A DNA stretch of 64,000 nt from Labilibaculum filiforme (GCF_002843315.1 NZ_MVDD01000005.1:1-64000); one strand, 5' to 3'. Positions 47,721-57,933 are shown, counted from the stretch's first letter. Notes: generated by a model from the letters alone, not told the origin. Program-made: numbers and translations.

Positions 47721-48110
47721 ATGAAGCGAGTTATCACCTTTGGAACATTTGACCTTTTTCACATTGGACACTTACGTATTTTAGAACGCGCTAAAGCGGA
47801 AGGCGATTACTTAATTGTTGGTATCTCGACAGATGCTTTAAACTATTCTAAAAAACAGAAAAACCCTATTTATTCGGAAAAAGATCGTAAACGAATTATT
47901 GAAGCTTTAAAAGTAGTTGATGAAGTATTCTACGAAGAATCATTAGAATTAAAAGGAAATTACATCCAACAATTCAATGCTGACGTTTTGGTAATGGGAA
48001 ACGACTGGGAAGGCCGATTTGATGAATTTAAATCGCTATGTGAGGTTAAATATTTAGAAAGAACTCCTTCTATTTCAACTACCGAAATAATCGAGATTAT
48101 TAAAGAGTAA
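47721..48110 (+). CDS. tagD: Glycerol-3-phosphate cytidylyltransferase-like protein
   Basis: A 129-aa nucleotidyltransferase with the HxGH motif in TFDLFHIGHLRILERAK and the C-terminal STTEIIEII, both standard for TagD. It makes CDP-glycerol from glycerol 3-phosphate and CTP, the donor for the two transferases upstream. The four genes thus form a complete small pathway from donor to polymer. Confidence 0.9.
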   Translation: MKRVITFGTFDLFHIGHLRILERAKAEGDYLIVGISTDALNYSKKQKNPIYSEKDRKRIIEALKVVDEVFYEESLELKGNYIQQFNADVLVMGNDWEGRFDEFKSLCEVKYLERTPSISTTEIIEIIKE

Positions 48111-48120
48111 TTTATAATTA

Positions 48121-48159
48121 AATTAATAAGCGATCGAATAATTCAATCGCTTATTAATT
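48121..48159. terminator. Hairpin between convergent genes
   Basis: A 14-bp perfect stem AATTAATAAGCGAT / ATCGCTTATTAATT with an 11-nt loop lies between tagD (+) and the lipoprotein gene (-). T-runs are weak on both strands, so it may work as a bidirectional terminator or only as an mRNA end. Confidence 0.65.
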
Positions 48160-48172
48160 CTGTGTAAAAATC

Positions 48173-49762
48173 TTATTTTATAGAACGCACTACACGAATA
48201 CCGTCGTCATTATTACTATCTTCAGGAAAATGAAATGAACGAAAAGCGGATCGGCAATAGATAAAATCACTGTTCCATCCACCTCCTCTTCTTACACGCT
48301 TTACACCATCTACGGAACCTGTAGGGTTTATTTGACTATCACTGCTGTAATCACCTAATCTATCAAAACACCACTCATATACATTACCACTCATATCGTG
48401 TATACCAAGTTCGTTAGCTTGTTTTTGTCCTACTGGATGAGTTTGATTTTCATCATTAAGAATATTCCATGCTACATCATCGTAAACATTACTACCACTG
48501 TAGGTAAAGGCATTACTACTATTCCCACCTTTTGCAGCAAATTCCCACTCCGCCTCGTAAGGTAATCTACCACCGGCCCATTTACAATAGGCGTTTGCAC
48601 CATACCAAGTAATTTCATTAGCTGGACATTCATCTGAAGGGATCATACTGCTACCTTTAAAATAAAACCGACCAATAGAATATCCAACAGGACAGTCACT
48701 ATCAGCCATGTCTATATATTGAATATTACCGAATTCATTATCATTATAAGTACCATCAGCATTGCAGCTTATGTCGTTAAGAAATTCGATAAATTGAATC
48801 TGTGTTACCTCGTACTTACTAATTTCAAAAGATCCAACTGTCACAGAATGTATAGGTTGCTCATTAGATTCTCCATCCATACTACCCATCTGAAATGTAC
48901 CTCCCTCAACAGTAATAAATTCAACAGGCTTAACTTCAATATCTTCTACCAAAATAATTTTTAATGGTCCATTACTCCCATTACTATTATAATAGTTCAA
49001 AGAGTCATGCGAAAAAGAATAAGTATAAGTTTTATAACCGGTTTTAGAAATGGTCATATCATATGTAGAAACATCATCTCTTACACTAATGGTGTTAGTA
49101 ATAGCTTCTATATCGCCCTCATATAATATCTTATCTTCATTTTTCAAAACTAAAGTTGCAGAGCTTAAATCCCAATTTTTAATCGTAGAATTATAAACAA
49201 ATGCACTTAATGAAAAATCAAAAGTAGAAACCACATCAAAACTTATGGTTGAATATCCAAAATCACTTGGAGAACTAGTCCCAACACTTAAAACTTCTGG
49301 AACCAACTTTAATACCTCATCTTTCTTTACCTCAAAATTAATAGAAAGCGGACTTTCCACTAAATAAGCTTTTTTTGAACTGGCAAGAGGCGAGGCATAA
49401 ACAACATTATTATCCTCATCCATTACAAGAAACTCAGTCAATAAATAATCTCCAACAAGCAAACTAATCGGACTGGCTATATAATAACCATTCATATTAA
49501 GTAATTGAATTTTTTCTTTGTTATAAATAACTTCTCCAGTCTTGTTAGTAATACTTACAATAACAGATGAAATTTTGTTTTCGGAGACTTTTAACGTAGA
49601 AAGCAATTCAGATTTCAACTCGCCATTTAGGATATTCATGGAGAATTCAACCTCACCTTTATCGGTACTTGTTTCTTTCTCAACATCTTCTTTACTGCAG
49701 GATACCGAAAGAAACAGCATCATAAAGATTACAACTAATTTAATTGAATGTACTCTGTTCAT
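48173..49762 (-). CDS. Lipoprotein with formylglycine-generating-enzyme-like (SUMF1) domain
   Basis: A 529-aa lipoprotein with lipid Cys22 in FLSVSC and a following SKEDVEKE, like a surface-export signal. Residues about 30-280 contain beta-type repeats. The C-terminal part (about 288-529) is an FGE-sulfatase fold: VEGGTFQMGS, SKYEVTQIQF, CPANEITWYGANAYCKWAGGR (in parts), LPYEAEWEFAAKGG, HDMSGNVYEWC and RVRRGGGW. Many such lipoproteins lack the two catalytic cysteines and only keep the fold, as in gliding proteins. I see no typical catalytic Cys pair, so a structural or ligand-binding role is likelier. Confidence 0.85.
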   Translation of the reverse strand: MNRVHSIKLVVIFMMLFLSVSCSKEDVEKETSTDKGEVEFSMNILNGELKSELLSTLKVSENKISSVIVSITNKTGEVIYNKEKIQLLNMNGYYIASPISLLVGDYLLTEFLVMDEDNNVVYASPLASSKKAYLVESPLSINFEVKKDEVLKLVPEVLSVGTSSPSDFGYSTISFDVVSTFDFSLSAFVYNSTIKNWDLSSATLVLKNEDKILYEGDIEAITNTISVRDDVSTYDMTISKTGYKTYTYSFSHDSLNYYNSNGSNGPLKIILVEDIEVKPVEFITVEGGTFQMGSMDGESNEQPIHSVTVGSFEISKYEVTQIQFIEFLNDISCNADGTYNDNEFGNIQYIDMADSDCPVGYSIGRFYFKGSSMIPSDECPANEITWYGANAYCKWAGGRLPYEAEWEFAAKGGNSSNAFTYSGSNVYDDVAWNILNDENQTHPVGQKQANELGIHDMSGNVYEWCFDRLGDYSSDSQINPTGSVDGVKRVRRGGGWNSDFIYCRSAFRSFHFPEDSNNDDGIRVVRSIK

Positions 49763-49949
49763 TTATTTACATTTAAAGTGTTTATATTTAGTAAATATAG
49801 AAACAATACTACATAATATACTTCAATGAAAACTAATTAGATTTAGAATAGATAATCATAAGGAGATAAGAAACAGAGGATGTGCCCTAATACCCAGCGA
49901 ATGTATGTAATCGAATCTTTTTTTAGCTGAAAAATCAGAAGTTAAAATT

Positions 49950-51422
49950 TTATTTAACCCCTAATTTTTCCTTGACAAAACCATTAAAATCGTCCGATAT
50001 TTTTAGGAAAAAAGTAAGTAGCACATAAATTCCTCCTACCAAAGTACTTCTTACAATGATATCAACTACATACCAATTCATTTTTGGCAACAGATAGCCA
50101 GAAAAATAAGCTAACAAAGCGATCAAAATCACCAGTAGGTATTTAAAATTAAAAGGTTGAAACTTGTACTTTTTCAATAGAAACAAATACTTCGACAAAT
50201 TAAAAACAAAGGTTGAAAATAAGGAAGCAACAGCTGCTCCATTTATTCCCCAAAGTGGTATCATGATTAAATTGGTGGTAATTACCAAAAGACCATAAGC
50301 ACCCATAAAGAGGGTTTGCATTTTGTAGTAAGGCGAGGTTTGAATTACAACTCCACTCACTCCTGAAAGCATCTGAATTACATTACCCAAACCAATAAAA
50401 AAGATAACATATTTCCCCTCAATAAATTTTTCTGTTACTATTTCTAGTACATTATCCACATTTACCCATATACCTATAAATAAAAGACTTCCAAGCATAA
50501 ATTGATGCAATCCGCTCTGAGAGTAAATTTTTGCAATGCTTTTTAAATCGTTCTTTTTCCAGGTTTCAGCGAGTACTGTACTTGATATTTTTCGTAAGGA
50601 TCGGGCAGGCATAGATACAAATACTCCAAAATAGGCCATAATACCATAAATTCCATTGGCTCCTAAACCAATATAACTCACAATCATAATTCGATCGATC
50701 TGATTTGCTAACTTGTCGCTCAGTCCATTTAATATCCCGAATAAAGACACACTAGTTATGGATTTTCGAAGTTCCGGAGTCACAAACTTCAGATTCGAAG
50801 CAAAAGAAATTTGTCCGCGCCACCAAAGTAAAATAAACAGGAAAACTGCTGGGGAACAATAAGCCAACACGTAGAAAAAAACGAATTGTGAGAAGTCAAT
50901 CACCTTTAACCAAAACAGAAAAATAATGCTCATGTTCAGTACCTTAAACACAATATCCTGAAAAATAGTTCCCGAAACAGCGTCGTACATTACTCGGTTG
51001 TAACCATCGAACAAACTGAAAAAAAGAGTAAAAAATACTAAGGGAATTAAATAAACTAGATAATTGAGATATAAAGGAGAAGCTTCAGCATAAAGACTAA
51101 CCGCTAATGGATGCAGCAAAAAGTAGAAAGTCAAAGAAATAAGAAACCCAACTATTCCCACCCAAAATAGAATAAAAAGATATCCATTGTGATTCCTATT
51201 TTCGTTTCGGAAATAAGGAAACAAACGACCAGTTACACTATTAAATCCTAAAGAAGAAAATTGTGCCGCAACGGTAGTAATCGCTCCCAACCATAAAATT
51301 AAACCAATCTGGTCCGGATCTAAAAAACGAGGAAATAAAATACCCGTATTTATTAGTCCTAAAATGGCGCCAAAATAGGAAACTACAGTTCCTTTTATGG
51401 TTTGTTGTCGAATGATTCCCAC
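49950..51422 (-). CDS. Polysaccharide flippase (Wzx / MATE-like)
   Basis: A 490-aa membrane protein with about 12-14 segments and the start MGIIRQQTIKGTVVSYFGAILGLINTGILFPRFL, characteristic of the polysaccharide biosynthesis group of the MATE/MOP superfamily. It would flip a lipid-linked sugar across the inner membrane. A -7-like box TAAATTTG lies just upstream on the minus strand (51456-51463), without a matching TTG. It may serve the surface polymer made by the YfhO/TagB-like cluster; that is inference. Confidence 0.88.
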   Translation of the reverse strand: MGIIRQQTIKGTVVSYFGAILGLINTGILFPRFLDPDQIGLILWLGAITTVAAQFSSLGFNSVTGRLFPYFRNENRNHNGYLFILFWVGIVGFLISLTFYFLLHPLAVSLYAEASPLYLNYLVYLIPLVFFTLFFSLFDGYNRVMYDAVSGTIFQDIVFKVLNMSIIFLFWLKVIDFSQFVFFYVLAYCSPAVFLFILLWWRGQISFASNLKFVTPELRKSITSVSLFGILNGLSDKLANQIDRIMIVSYIGLGANGIYGIMAYFGVFVSMPARSLRKISSTVLAETWKKNDLKSIAKIYSQSGLHQFMLGSLLFIGIWVNVDNVLEIVTEKFIEGKYVIFFIGLGNVIQMLSGVSGVVIQTSPYYKMQTLFMGAYGLLVITTNLIMIPLWGINGAAVASLFSTFVFNLSKYLFLLKKYKFQPFNFKYLLVILIALLAYFSGYLLPKMNWYVVDIIVRSTLVGGIYVLLTFFLKISDDFNGFVKEKLGVK

Positions 51423-51611
51423 CGTGCTGTTGTGTATTAGATTTCGATTTGTTCACAAATTTAACAAAATTGATTTCTTGTGAAAGCATTTCAAATTCAT
51501 ATAAGTATGATATATTTTAATTGAAAAATCGTATTTTCGCATGACATACGGACAAATCCGGATAAGCATCTGATTAAATAGATCAGACAGAATTCTTTAA
51601 TTTCATTTCAA

Positions 51612-52484
51612 ATGGCATACAAAGAGAAAGGTACAAAACGAAGACTTCGCTCCTCCTACATAACATCGATAATAAGTATTTCATTGGTTCTTTTCATGTT
51701 AGGGCTTATGGGTTTGCTTATTTTAAATGCCAATCAGATATCCAATTATGTGAAAGAAAATATTGGAGTTTCGGTAATTTTAAAAGATAATATTAAAGAA
51801 GTAGAGATTCGTCGTCTGCAAAAAATATTAGATGCCAGTAACTATGTGAAAGCTACCGAATATGTTGATAAAGAAACTGCAGCCAAAGAATTCGAAAAAG
51901 AATTGGGCGAAGATTTTATTTCCTTTTTAGGTTATAACCCGCTTCGCGCATCGATAGATGTAAAACTATATGCTGGCTATGCCAACACAGATAGTATTGC
52001 GGTAATCGAAAAACAGTTACTAAAACAATCTCAGGTTCAGGAGGTTGCCTATCAGAAATCATTGGTACACTTGGTAAACGAAAATGTAAAAAGAATCAGT
52101 TTAATTATTCTAGCTTTTAGTGCTTTACTTTTTACAATCTCTTTTACACTAATCAACAACACCATCCGTTTGTCTATTTACTCGCAACGTTTTATCATTA
52201 ACACCATGCAATTGGTTGGTGCTACCAGAGGGTTTATTCGAAGACCATTTATGGCAAAAACCTTACTACACGGAGTTATAGGTGCACTAATTGCCAACGC
52301 CATGCTATCGGGAGTAATATATCTTTCTCAAAAAGAATTGAGCCAAGTAATTAACTTTAGTAATGTTGAAATGATAGGTATTTTATTCCTTTTAATCTTG
52401 GCAATTGGACTTTTCATTACCTGGATATCTACCTTATTTGCTGTAAACAAATACTTGCGACTCGAATCCCGTTCGTTGTATTAA
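51612..52484 (+). CDS. ftsX: Cell division protein FtsX
   Basis: A 290-aa membrane protein with four segments (about 18-40, 165-187, 215-240, 255-280) and one large periplasmic domain between the first two. The conserved block LINNTIRLSIYSQRFIINTMQLVGAT marks the FtsX cytoplasmic loop region. FtsX works with the ATPase FtsE to activate septal peptidoglycan hydrolases. It is the first gene of a five-gene run typical of Bacteroidota; ftsE is not adjacent. Confidence 0.93.
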   Translation: MAYKEKGTKRRLRSSYITSIISISLVLFMLGLMGLLILNANQISNYVKENIGVSVILKDNIKEVEIRRLQKILDASNYVKATEYVDKETAAKEFEKELGEDFISFLGYNPLRASIDVKLYAGYANTDSIAVIEKQLLKQSQVQEVAYQKSLVHLVNENVKRISLIILAFSALLFTISFTLINNTIRLSIYSQRFIINTMQLVGATRGFIRRPFMAKTLLHGVIGALIANAMLSGVIYLSQKELSQVINFSNVEMIGILFLLILAIGLFITWISTLFAVNKYLRLESRSLY

Positions 52485-52640
52485 GCAGTTCTAATTTAAA
52501 ATTTTAAACAGCGATTTGTATCGATACTAAAACAGATTAGCTCTTAATATTTAGGCACTTTTAACAAGTCAAGGCGCACATAAATACTTTTTTATTGTAA
52601 ATTTGGCAACTAATTGTCAAAACAGACAAAATTTGAGAAC

Positions 52641-52883
52641 ATGAACAAAGAAGATAAAAAACTGGATTTTGCTCTTTCCAAAGAAAACTACCAACTTATT
52701 GTTATTGGTTTTGTGATTATTATAGTAGGATTTTTACTGATGATGGGCGGTGGATCGGATGATCCTAATGTATTCGATGAGAGTATTTTTAGTTTTAGAA
52801 GAATTACTTTAGCTCCGATGGTGGTATTGTTTGGTTTCGCTTTCGAAATTTATGCCATCATGAAAAAGCCTAAAGAACAATAA
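52641..52883 (+). CDS. DUF3098 membrane protein
   Basis: An 80-aa protein with two membrane segments (about residues 17-38 and 55-73) and the conserved MMGGGSDDPNVFDESIFSFRRITLAPMVV region between them, split here by normal residues. The ATG at 52641 is chosen over a TTG at 52614. TAAATTTG at 52598-52605 is a -7-like box 35 bp before the start. It lies between ftsX and uppP, as usual in the phylum. The function is unknown. Confidence 0.88.
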   Translation: MNKEDKKLDFALSKENYQLIVIGFVIIIVGFLLMMGGGSDDPNVFDESIFSFRRITLAPMVVLFGFAFEIYAIMKKPKEQ

Positions 52884-52941
52884 ATATCTCCTTATTATTT
52901 ATTTTCCGAAAACTTAAGCGGAAATATTCCTTTTACCTAGT

Positions 52942-53730
52942 ATGAACTGGATTGAAGCCTTACTTTTAGGCTTACTGCAAGGATTAACCGAATTTTTGCC
53001 AGTAAGCAGCAGTGGTCATTTAGAAATTGGCAAAGCCTTATTGGGCATACATGCCGAAAACAATTTAGCATTTACCGTAGTTGTGCACGGAGCAACTGTT
53101 TTAAGTACCATTATTGTTTTTCGAAAAGAAATTCTAGAGCTTCTGAAAGGCCTTTTCAGCTTTCAGTGGAACGAATCAACTCAATACATCGCTAAAATTG
53201 CCCTTTCGATGATTCCAATCGGAATTGTTGGTGTGTTTTTTAAAGATCAGGTCGAAGAAATTTTTAATACCGATAAAATTTTACTTTTGGTAGGATTTAT
53301 GCTACTAATAACTGCCACATTTCTAGCATTTACCTACTACGCAAAACAAAAAGAAAAAGAAATTTCATTTCGGGATGCCTTTATAATTGGAATGGCTCAA
53401 ACTGTTGCAATTCTTCCAGGAATTTCTCGATCGGGAGCAACCATAGCTACCGGATTACTTTTAAAAAATAAGAAATCGGAAGTTGCAAAATTCTCCTTCT
53501 TAATGGTTTTAGTACCTATTATCGGAGAAAATATTTTAAGCATTTGTAAAGGCACTTACAGCGCACAAGGATCGGTAGAATTAATGCCTTTAGTAGTTGG
53601 TTTTATTGGTGCTTTCCTTTCTGGTTTGTTAGCCTGCAGCTGGATGATTAAATTGGTGAAAAAAGGGAAACTCATCTATTTTGCAATTTATTGTCTGATT
53701 ATCGGACTAATTGCTATTTTTGCAGCCTAA
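52942..53730 (+). CDS. uppP: Undecaprenyl-diphosphatase
   Basis: A 262-aa membrane enzyme that recycles undecaprenyl diphosphate to the monophosphate carrier for peptidoglycan and surface polymers. Both catalytic motifs are clear: [16 protein letters not shown] near residues 15-30 and [16 protein letters not shown] near 157-172. It gives resistance to bacitracin when overproduced. It sits 37 bp before truB. Confidence 0.97.
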   Translation: MNWIEALLLGLLQGLTEFLPVSSSGHLEIGKALLGIHAENNLAFTVVVHGATVLSTIIVFRKEILELLKGLFSFQWNESTQYIAKIALSMIPIGIVGVFFKDQVEEIFNTDKILLLVGFMLLITATFLAFTYYAKQKEKEISFRDAFIIGMAQTVAILPGISRSGATIATGLLLKNKKSEVAKFSFLMVLVPIIGENILSICKGTYSAQGSVELMPLVVGFIGAFLSGLLACSWMIKLVKKGKLIYFAIYCLIIGLIAIFAA

Positions 53731-53767
53731 TTTTAAAACAGGGCTCTCCCGTTAAATCCGACACTAA

Positions 53768-54472
53768 ATGATTCAATTTGAAACCGATAACGATTTCCAA
53801 GAAGGCGCTTTACTTCTTTTTAATAAGCCTTACGAATGGACTTCGTTTGATTTAGTAAATAAGATAAAGTATAAAATAAAGCATCAATTTCATTACAAGA
53901 AAGTAAAAGTTGGACATGCAGGAACACTCGATCCTTTAGCAACAGGCTTGTTAATTGTTTGCGTTGGAAAATACACTAAAAAAATAGATAGTTATCAATC
54001 TCAGGTGAAGGAATACATTGCCACTCTTAAATTAGGAGCAACAACCCCTTCCTTCGATTTAGAGACTGAAATTGATCAAACACATCCATTCCAGCATATC
54101 ACTAAAGAACTGATTGATGAAACATTAAAAGGTTTTATCGGAGAAATACAGCAACGTCCTCCCGATTATTCGGCCGTAAAAATTAATGGAAAAAGAGCGT
54201 ACGAATATGCCCGTAAAGGTCAGGAAATTGAGATAAAAAAGAAAACACTTGCCATTGATGAAATAGAGGTGCTTGAATTTGAAAAAGACATTCTAAAAAT
54301 TAGAGTTGTTTGTAGTAAAGGAACCTATATAAGAGCACTTGCCCGTGATATTGGTCAAGAACTAAATAGTGGTGCACACTTAACAGCATTGGAAAGAACT
54401 AAAATCGGCGATTTTCACATTAAGGATGCACTTGAAATTGAAGATTTTATAAAATACTTAGAAAATTTATAA
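53768..54472 (+). CDS. truB: tRNA pseudouridine-55 synthase
   Basis: A 234-aa enzyme that makes pseudouridine 55 in the T loop of tRNAs. The catalytic Asp is Asp55 in VGHAGTLDPLATGLL. The FNKPYEWTSF and RPPDYSAVKINGKRAYEYARKG blocks are standard, as is VVCSKGTYIRALARDIG. It is in the same operon as uppP and queA. Confidence 0.97.
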   Translation: MIQFETDNDFQEGALLLFNKPYEWTSFDLVNKIKYKIKHQFHYKKVKVGHAGTLDPLATGLLIVCVGKYTKKIDSYQSQVKEYIATLKLGATTPSFDLETEIDQTHPFQHITKELIDETLKGFIGEIQQRPPDYSAVKINGKRAYEYARKGQEIEIKKKTLAIDEIEVLEFEKDILKIRVVCSKGTYIRALARDIGQELNSGAHLTALERTKIGDFHIKDALEIEDFIKYLENL

Positions 54473-54554
54473 CTATCTTGCGGTCTTTTCGTAAAAGGAA
54501 AAGCTTTACCATCGCCTATCAAAAAAAAATCCAATATAAAAGTCATTCAGCATT

Positions 54555-55610
54555 ATGAAGTTATCGAAGTTTAAGTACAAATTACCAAGCGAACTTATTG
54601 CTTTACATCCAGCCTACAATAGAGATGAATCTCGCTTATTGGTGCTTCACAAAGATACAGGTAAGATCGAACACAAAATCTTCAAAGATCTTATCGAATA
54701 TTTTGACAATGAAGACGTTATGGTTTTTAATAATACCAAAGTTTTCCCTGCAAGATTATCTGGAAACAAAGAAAAAACAGGAGCAGAAATTGAGGTATTC
54801 TTATTGCGCGAATTAAATCGCGAGCAAAGATTATGGGATGTATTAGTTGATCCTGCACGTAAAATTAGAATCGGTAACAAATTATATTTTGGCGATGATG
54901 ATTTACTCGTTGCCGAAGTAATCGACAATACTACTTCTAGAGGAAGAACCCTTCGCTTTTTATTTGATGGACCTTATGAAGAATTTAAAGAAGCATTATA
55001 TAGCCTAGGAAAAACACCTCTGCCAAGATCAATTATAGATCAACGTAAGGTGGAGCCTGAAGATGCTGAACGTTACCAAACAATTTTCGCAAAACACGAA
55101 GGTGCTGTTGCTGCACCTACTGCTGGAATGCACTTTAGCCGCGAATTAATGAAGCGTTTAGAAATTAAAGGAATCGATTTTGCTGAGGTTACTTTACACG
55201 TTGGTTTGGGTAATTTTAGAACTGTAGATGTTGAAGATTTAACCAAACACAAAATGGATTCGGAGCAGATCGAAATTAACGATTTGGCCGTTAAAAAAGT
55301 AAACAGAGGAAAGAAAAAGAAGAAAAATATTTGTGCCGTAGGTACTACTGTTGTTCGTACTTTAGAAACTTCTGTATCTACCCAAGGAACATTAAAACCA
55401 TTTGAAGGATGGACAAATAAATTTATTTTCCCTCCCTACGAATTTAGCGTTCCCAATAGCATGGTTACCAATTTTCATTTGCCGCTTTCCACCTTACTAA
55501 TGATGGTTTGTGCATTTGGAGGATACGATCAAGTAATGGCTGCTTATCAGGAAGCAATCAAAGAAAAATATCGTTTTGGAACTTATGGCGATGCAATGTT
55601 GATTATCTAA
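54555..55610 (+). CDS. queA: S-adenosylmethionine:tRNA ribosyltransferase-isomerase
   Basis: A 351-aa enzyme that adds the ribosyl part of S-adenosylmethionine to 7-aminomethyl-7-deazaguanine in tRNA during queuosine synthesis. It shows [15 protein letters not shown] at the start, [37 protein letters not shown] and [17 protein letters not shown]. It is the last gene of the ftsX run, with a terminator after it. Confidence 0.97.
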   Translation: MKLSKFKYKLPSELIALHPAYNRDESRLLVLHKDTGKIEHKIFKDLIEYFDNEDVMVFNNTKVFPARLSGNKEKTGAEIEVFLLRELNREQRLWDVLVDPARKIRIGNKLYFGDDDLLVAEVIDNTTSRGRTLRFLFDGPYEEFKEALYSLGKTPLPRSIIDQRKVEPEDAERYQTIFAKHEGAVAAPTAGMHFSRELMKRLEIKGIDFAEVTLHVGLGNFRTVDVEDLTKHKMDSEQIEINDLAVKKVNRGKKKKKNICAVGTTVVRTLETSVSTQGTLKPFEGWTNKFIFPPYEFSVPNSMVTNFHLPLSTLLMMVCAFGGYDQVMAAYQEAIKEKYRFGTYGDAMLII

Positions 55611-55627
55611 TTGATAAAATACGATAT

Positions 55628-55668
55628 AAAAAAAGCTGTTGAATATTATTTCAACAGCTTTTTTTTTA
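55628..55668 (+). terminator. Rho-independent terminator after queA
   Basis: Stem AAAAGCTGTTGA / TCAACAGCTTTT with an ATATTATT loop and a nine-base T-run. Confidence 0.92.
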
Positions 55669-55736
55669 TTAAACCAAACCGTTTCAATACAATAAATAAT
55701 TATTAAATTCGTTGAAACCAATAATAATTATTCGAT

Positions 55737-55967
55737 ATGGAAAATCAAATTACGCTTCAAAAAAGTGACAAAAATTTTATTGCTACGCTGCTTTTATGCT
55801 TCTTTCTTGGAGGACTAGGTATTCACCGTTTTTACACTGGCAAAACAGGAACAGGCATACTAATGATACTAACCCTAGGTGGCTTTGGAATTTGGATCTT
55901 AATTGATCTTATAATGATTGCATTAGGAAGTTTTAAAGACAGCAATGGACTTTATGTAAAAGCATAA
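55737..55967 (+). CDS. TM2 domain protein
   Basis: A 76-aa protein with two membrane segments and the TM2 signature [22 protein letters not shown] then [14 protein letters not shown]. The function of small bacterial TM2 proteins is not well known. It stands alone between two hairpin terminators. Confidence 0.9.
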   Translation: MENQITLQKSDKNFIATLLLCFFLGGLGIHRFYTGKTGTGILMILTLGGFGIWILIDLIMIALGSFKDSNGLYVKA

Positions 55968-55986
55968 ATCTGTTGAAAACACACAC

Positions 55987-56020
55987 AAAAGAGAGATCAA
56001 ATAATTTGATCTCTTTTTTT
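55987..56020. terminator. Bidirectional terminator
   Basis: Near-perfect stem AGAGATCAAAT / ATTTGATCTCT with a T-run of seven on the plus strand and AAAA on the other side. It ends the TM2 gene and overlaps the end of the convergent globin gene. Confidence 0.9.
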
Positions 56021-56450
56021 ATGCTTCTGAATTTACCATCCAACTCGAAAATACATCCAGATAGTTCCAGAAAGAAAGAATCACCTCCTCGGGCACATCC
56101 AAGTCAGGCAATAGTTGTTGGTAGCTTTGCATCCAAACCAGACGAGCCTCTGCTGTAATTTTAAAATTAGCATGCCGGTTTACCAATTTAGGTGCTCCCC
56201 TATTCTGATTAAAATATTCTGGTCCGCCCAATACCTGAATAAAGAAGTCCGATGAACGAAGCTTTGCCTCTTCAAACTCCTCTCTATCTTGCGGAAATAA
56301 AGGGCTAAACTTACTTTTTCTCAACAATTCATAATGATCATCGACTAATTTCCGAATACCACTTTCTCCCAAATACTTTAAAAGATCCTTATTAGGCCTA
56401 GTTACTTCTGGTCTCGCCCCAAAAGGATAATCATTAATTTTTAATTCCAT
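56019..56450 (-). CDS. Truncated hemoglobin (group II-like globin)
   Basis: A 143-aa heme protein. Family signs are the helix VDDHYELLRKSKFSPLFP, the block FFIQVLGGPEYF, the proximal His region VNRHANFKITAEARLVWM and the final helix VILSFWNYLDVFSSWMVN. Truncated globins bind O2 or NO. It neighbours the Crp/Fnr regulator on the same strand, 104 bp apart, so control by that regulator is possible. Confidence 0.85.
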   Translation of the reverse strand: MELKINDYPFGARPEVTRPNKDLLKYLGESGIRKLVDDHYELLRKSKFSPLFPQDREEFEEAKLRSSDFFIQVLGGPEYFNQNRGAPKLVNRHANFKITAEARLVWMQSYQQLLPDLDVPEEVILSFWNYLDVFSSWMVNSEA

Positions 56451-56554
56451 CTCGTTACTATTTACTCGTTGTTAGATAAAATTATTAGTTTTTATTAATT
56501 TACAAAACTTAAACAAGTAGATAAAAATACTTTCCTACCGAATTAATCTTACAA

Positions 56555-57250
56555 TTAACCTCTCCTATTAATTTCTTCCAGTACTTTTATATCTGTGATT
56601 GTAATTCTTTTTCCATCCAAACAAATTATTCCTTCCTTCTCAAATTCTTTAATAAATTTGACTGCACTTTCCACACTTATCGATGCAAAATCAGCAATGT
56701 TTTGGCGAGTTAAATACTCATAAACATTGTCGTCTATAAACCGCTCGGAAGATAAATACAACAAAGCAGAAGCTAATTTTCCTCTCATTTGCTTGTAGGA
56801 GATATTTTGAATAATATCGATATACCTATTTTCATTATGGCAATTCTTGGAATTTATTTCCATTGCAAATTGAGGATTTCTCAACAATAACTCTTTTAAC
56901 GCCTGCTTATCAATGATACAAATATTCGAATCTTTTAAAGCAATTGCAGAATAGAGATACGTGTCTTTCCCAAAAATGGAAGAAAAAGCAATTAAATCGC
57001 CCTTTTTAGCCAAACGAATATTTATCTGCTTGTTCTTATTCGTTTGCAAGTATACCCTCACCAAACCTTGGTTTACAAACAACACATGCGGAGCAAATGC
57101 ACCTTGCTTAAAAACAGTTTCATCCTTAAAAAACTTAACCTGTTTTTTCTTTTCATTAATGATTTTTAAATCCGTAAGTCCCAGATTTTGAAAACAATCA
57201 ACGTTTAACTCGTTATTTTCTTTACTATTATCAATCGCATTCAAAGTCAT
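56555..57250 (-). CDS. Crp/Fnr family transcriptional regulator
   Basis: A 231-aa regulator with an N-terminal cyclic-nucleotide-binding-like beta barrel (about 25-140) and a C-terminal winged helix with YLTRQNIADFASISVESAVKFIKEF as the recognition region. It lacks the N-terminal Cys cluster of FNR, so it is not an Fe-S oxygen sensor of that type. It is divergent from the nifX-like cluster, which starts 220 bp away and is its likeliest target along with the globin. Confidence 0.9.
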   Translation of the reverse strand: MTLNAIDNSKENNELNVDCFQNLGLTDLKIINEKKKQVKFFKDETVFKQGAFAPHVLFVNQGLVRVYLQTNKNKQINIRLAKKGDLIAFSSIFGKDTYLYSAIALKDSNICIIDKQALKELLLRNPQFAMEINSKNCHNENRYIDIIQNISYKQMRGKLASALLYLSSERFIDDNVYEYLTRQNIADFASISVESAVKFIKEFEKEGIICLDGKRITITDIKVLEEINRRG

Positions 57251-57390
57251 TCCGTTTTACTATTTTATTAGCTACAAATGTGCTAATCGTTAAAAAAAAG
57301 AATATCACTACTGAAAAGAGAATTATTATCTCGTTGCAAAAAAGTTATCAAATTTCAATTTTAATTACAGAATACTCCATTTCCTGTTTC

Positions 57391-57421
57391 TTGTTTTCGC
57401 ATAAGACTCCTCGTATTTTTG
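57391..57421 (+). promoter_or_regulatory. Promoter of the NifX-like cluster
   Basis: TTG (57391-57393), 20 nt, TATTTTTG (57414-57421), an exact Bacteroidota promoter that lies 49 bp before the ATG at 57471. Confidence 0.75.
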
Positions 57422-57470
57422 CTTTGGTAAATTTATCAAGAATAAATAAGGATAACAATCTCTTTGCGCT

Positions 57471-57908
57471 ATGAATAATTACAAAATAATATTTGCCTTT
57501 GCGGTTAGCCGAACCAATAAATTTGAAGCAAAACATTTTGGTGATGTAGATAAATATCTAATCTATGAATATTCTAACGAATCCTTTAATTTGGTTTCTC
57601 ATCAAGTAAATAAGTATAAAAACCTCGATGAAAAACCCGTTCATGGTTCCATAAAAAAAGGAGATTCCATTATTAAACTTTTGCAAAAGAATCATGTTCA
57701 AGTTTTGGTATCCTTACAATTTGGGCGAAACATTACACTAATTAATAAACATTTTATTCCGGTGGCCATTCATAATTGCAATTCGGAAAATGTGTTTCAG
57801 GTTCTATCCAAACATATTAAATGGATTGCCGACGAACTAGAAATTAATCCTCCAGAATACCGGCTTTTCTCTATTAATCCGGGAGCTTTAAAAACTACGA
57901 TAAAATAA
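57471..57908 (+). CDS. NifX/NifB-type dinitrogenase cofactor-domain protein
   Basis: A 145-aa protein of the Nitro_FeMo-Co fold. It begins KIIFAFAVSRTNKFEAKHFGD and has the usual GDSIIKLLQKNHVQVLVS segment. Such domains bind iron-sulfur or iron-molybdenum cofactor intermediates, and many occur outside nitrogen fixation. No nif gene is present in this window, so nitrogen fixation is not implied. First gene of a five-gene run. Confidence 0.8.
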   Translation: MNNYKIIFAFAVSRTNKFEAKHFGDVDKYLIYEYSNESFNLVSHQVNKYKNLDEKPVHGSIKKGDSIIKLLQKNHVQVLVSLQFGRNITLINKHFIPVAIHNCNSENVFQVLSKHIKWIADELEINPPEYRLFSINPGALKTTIK

Positions 57909-57933
57909 ACGCAATAATAATTAATAATTACCA

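Noticed and set aside
57471-57908. Evidence for nitrogen fixation
   Set aside because: A single NifX-like domain protein is common outside nif clusters, and no nifHDK genes are seen in the window.
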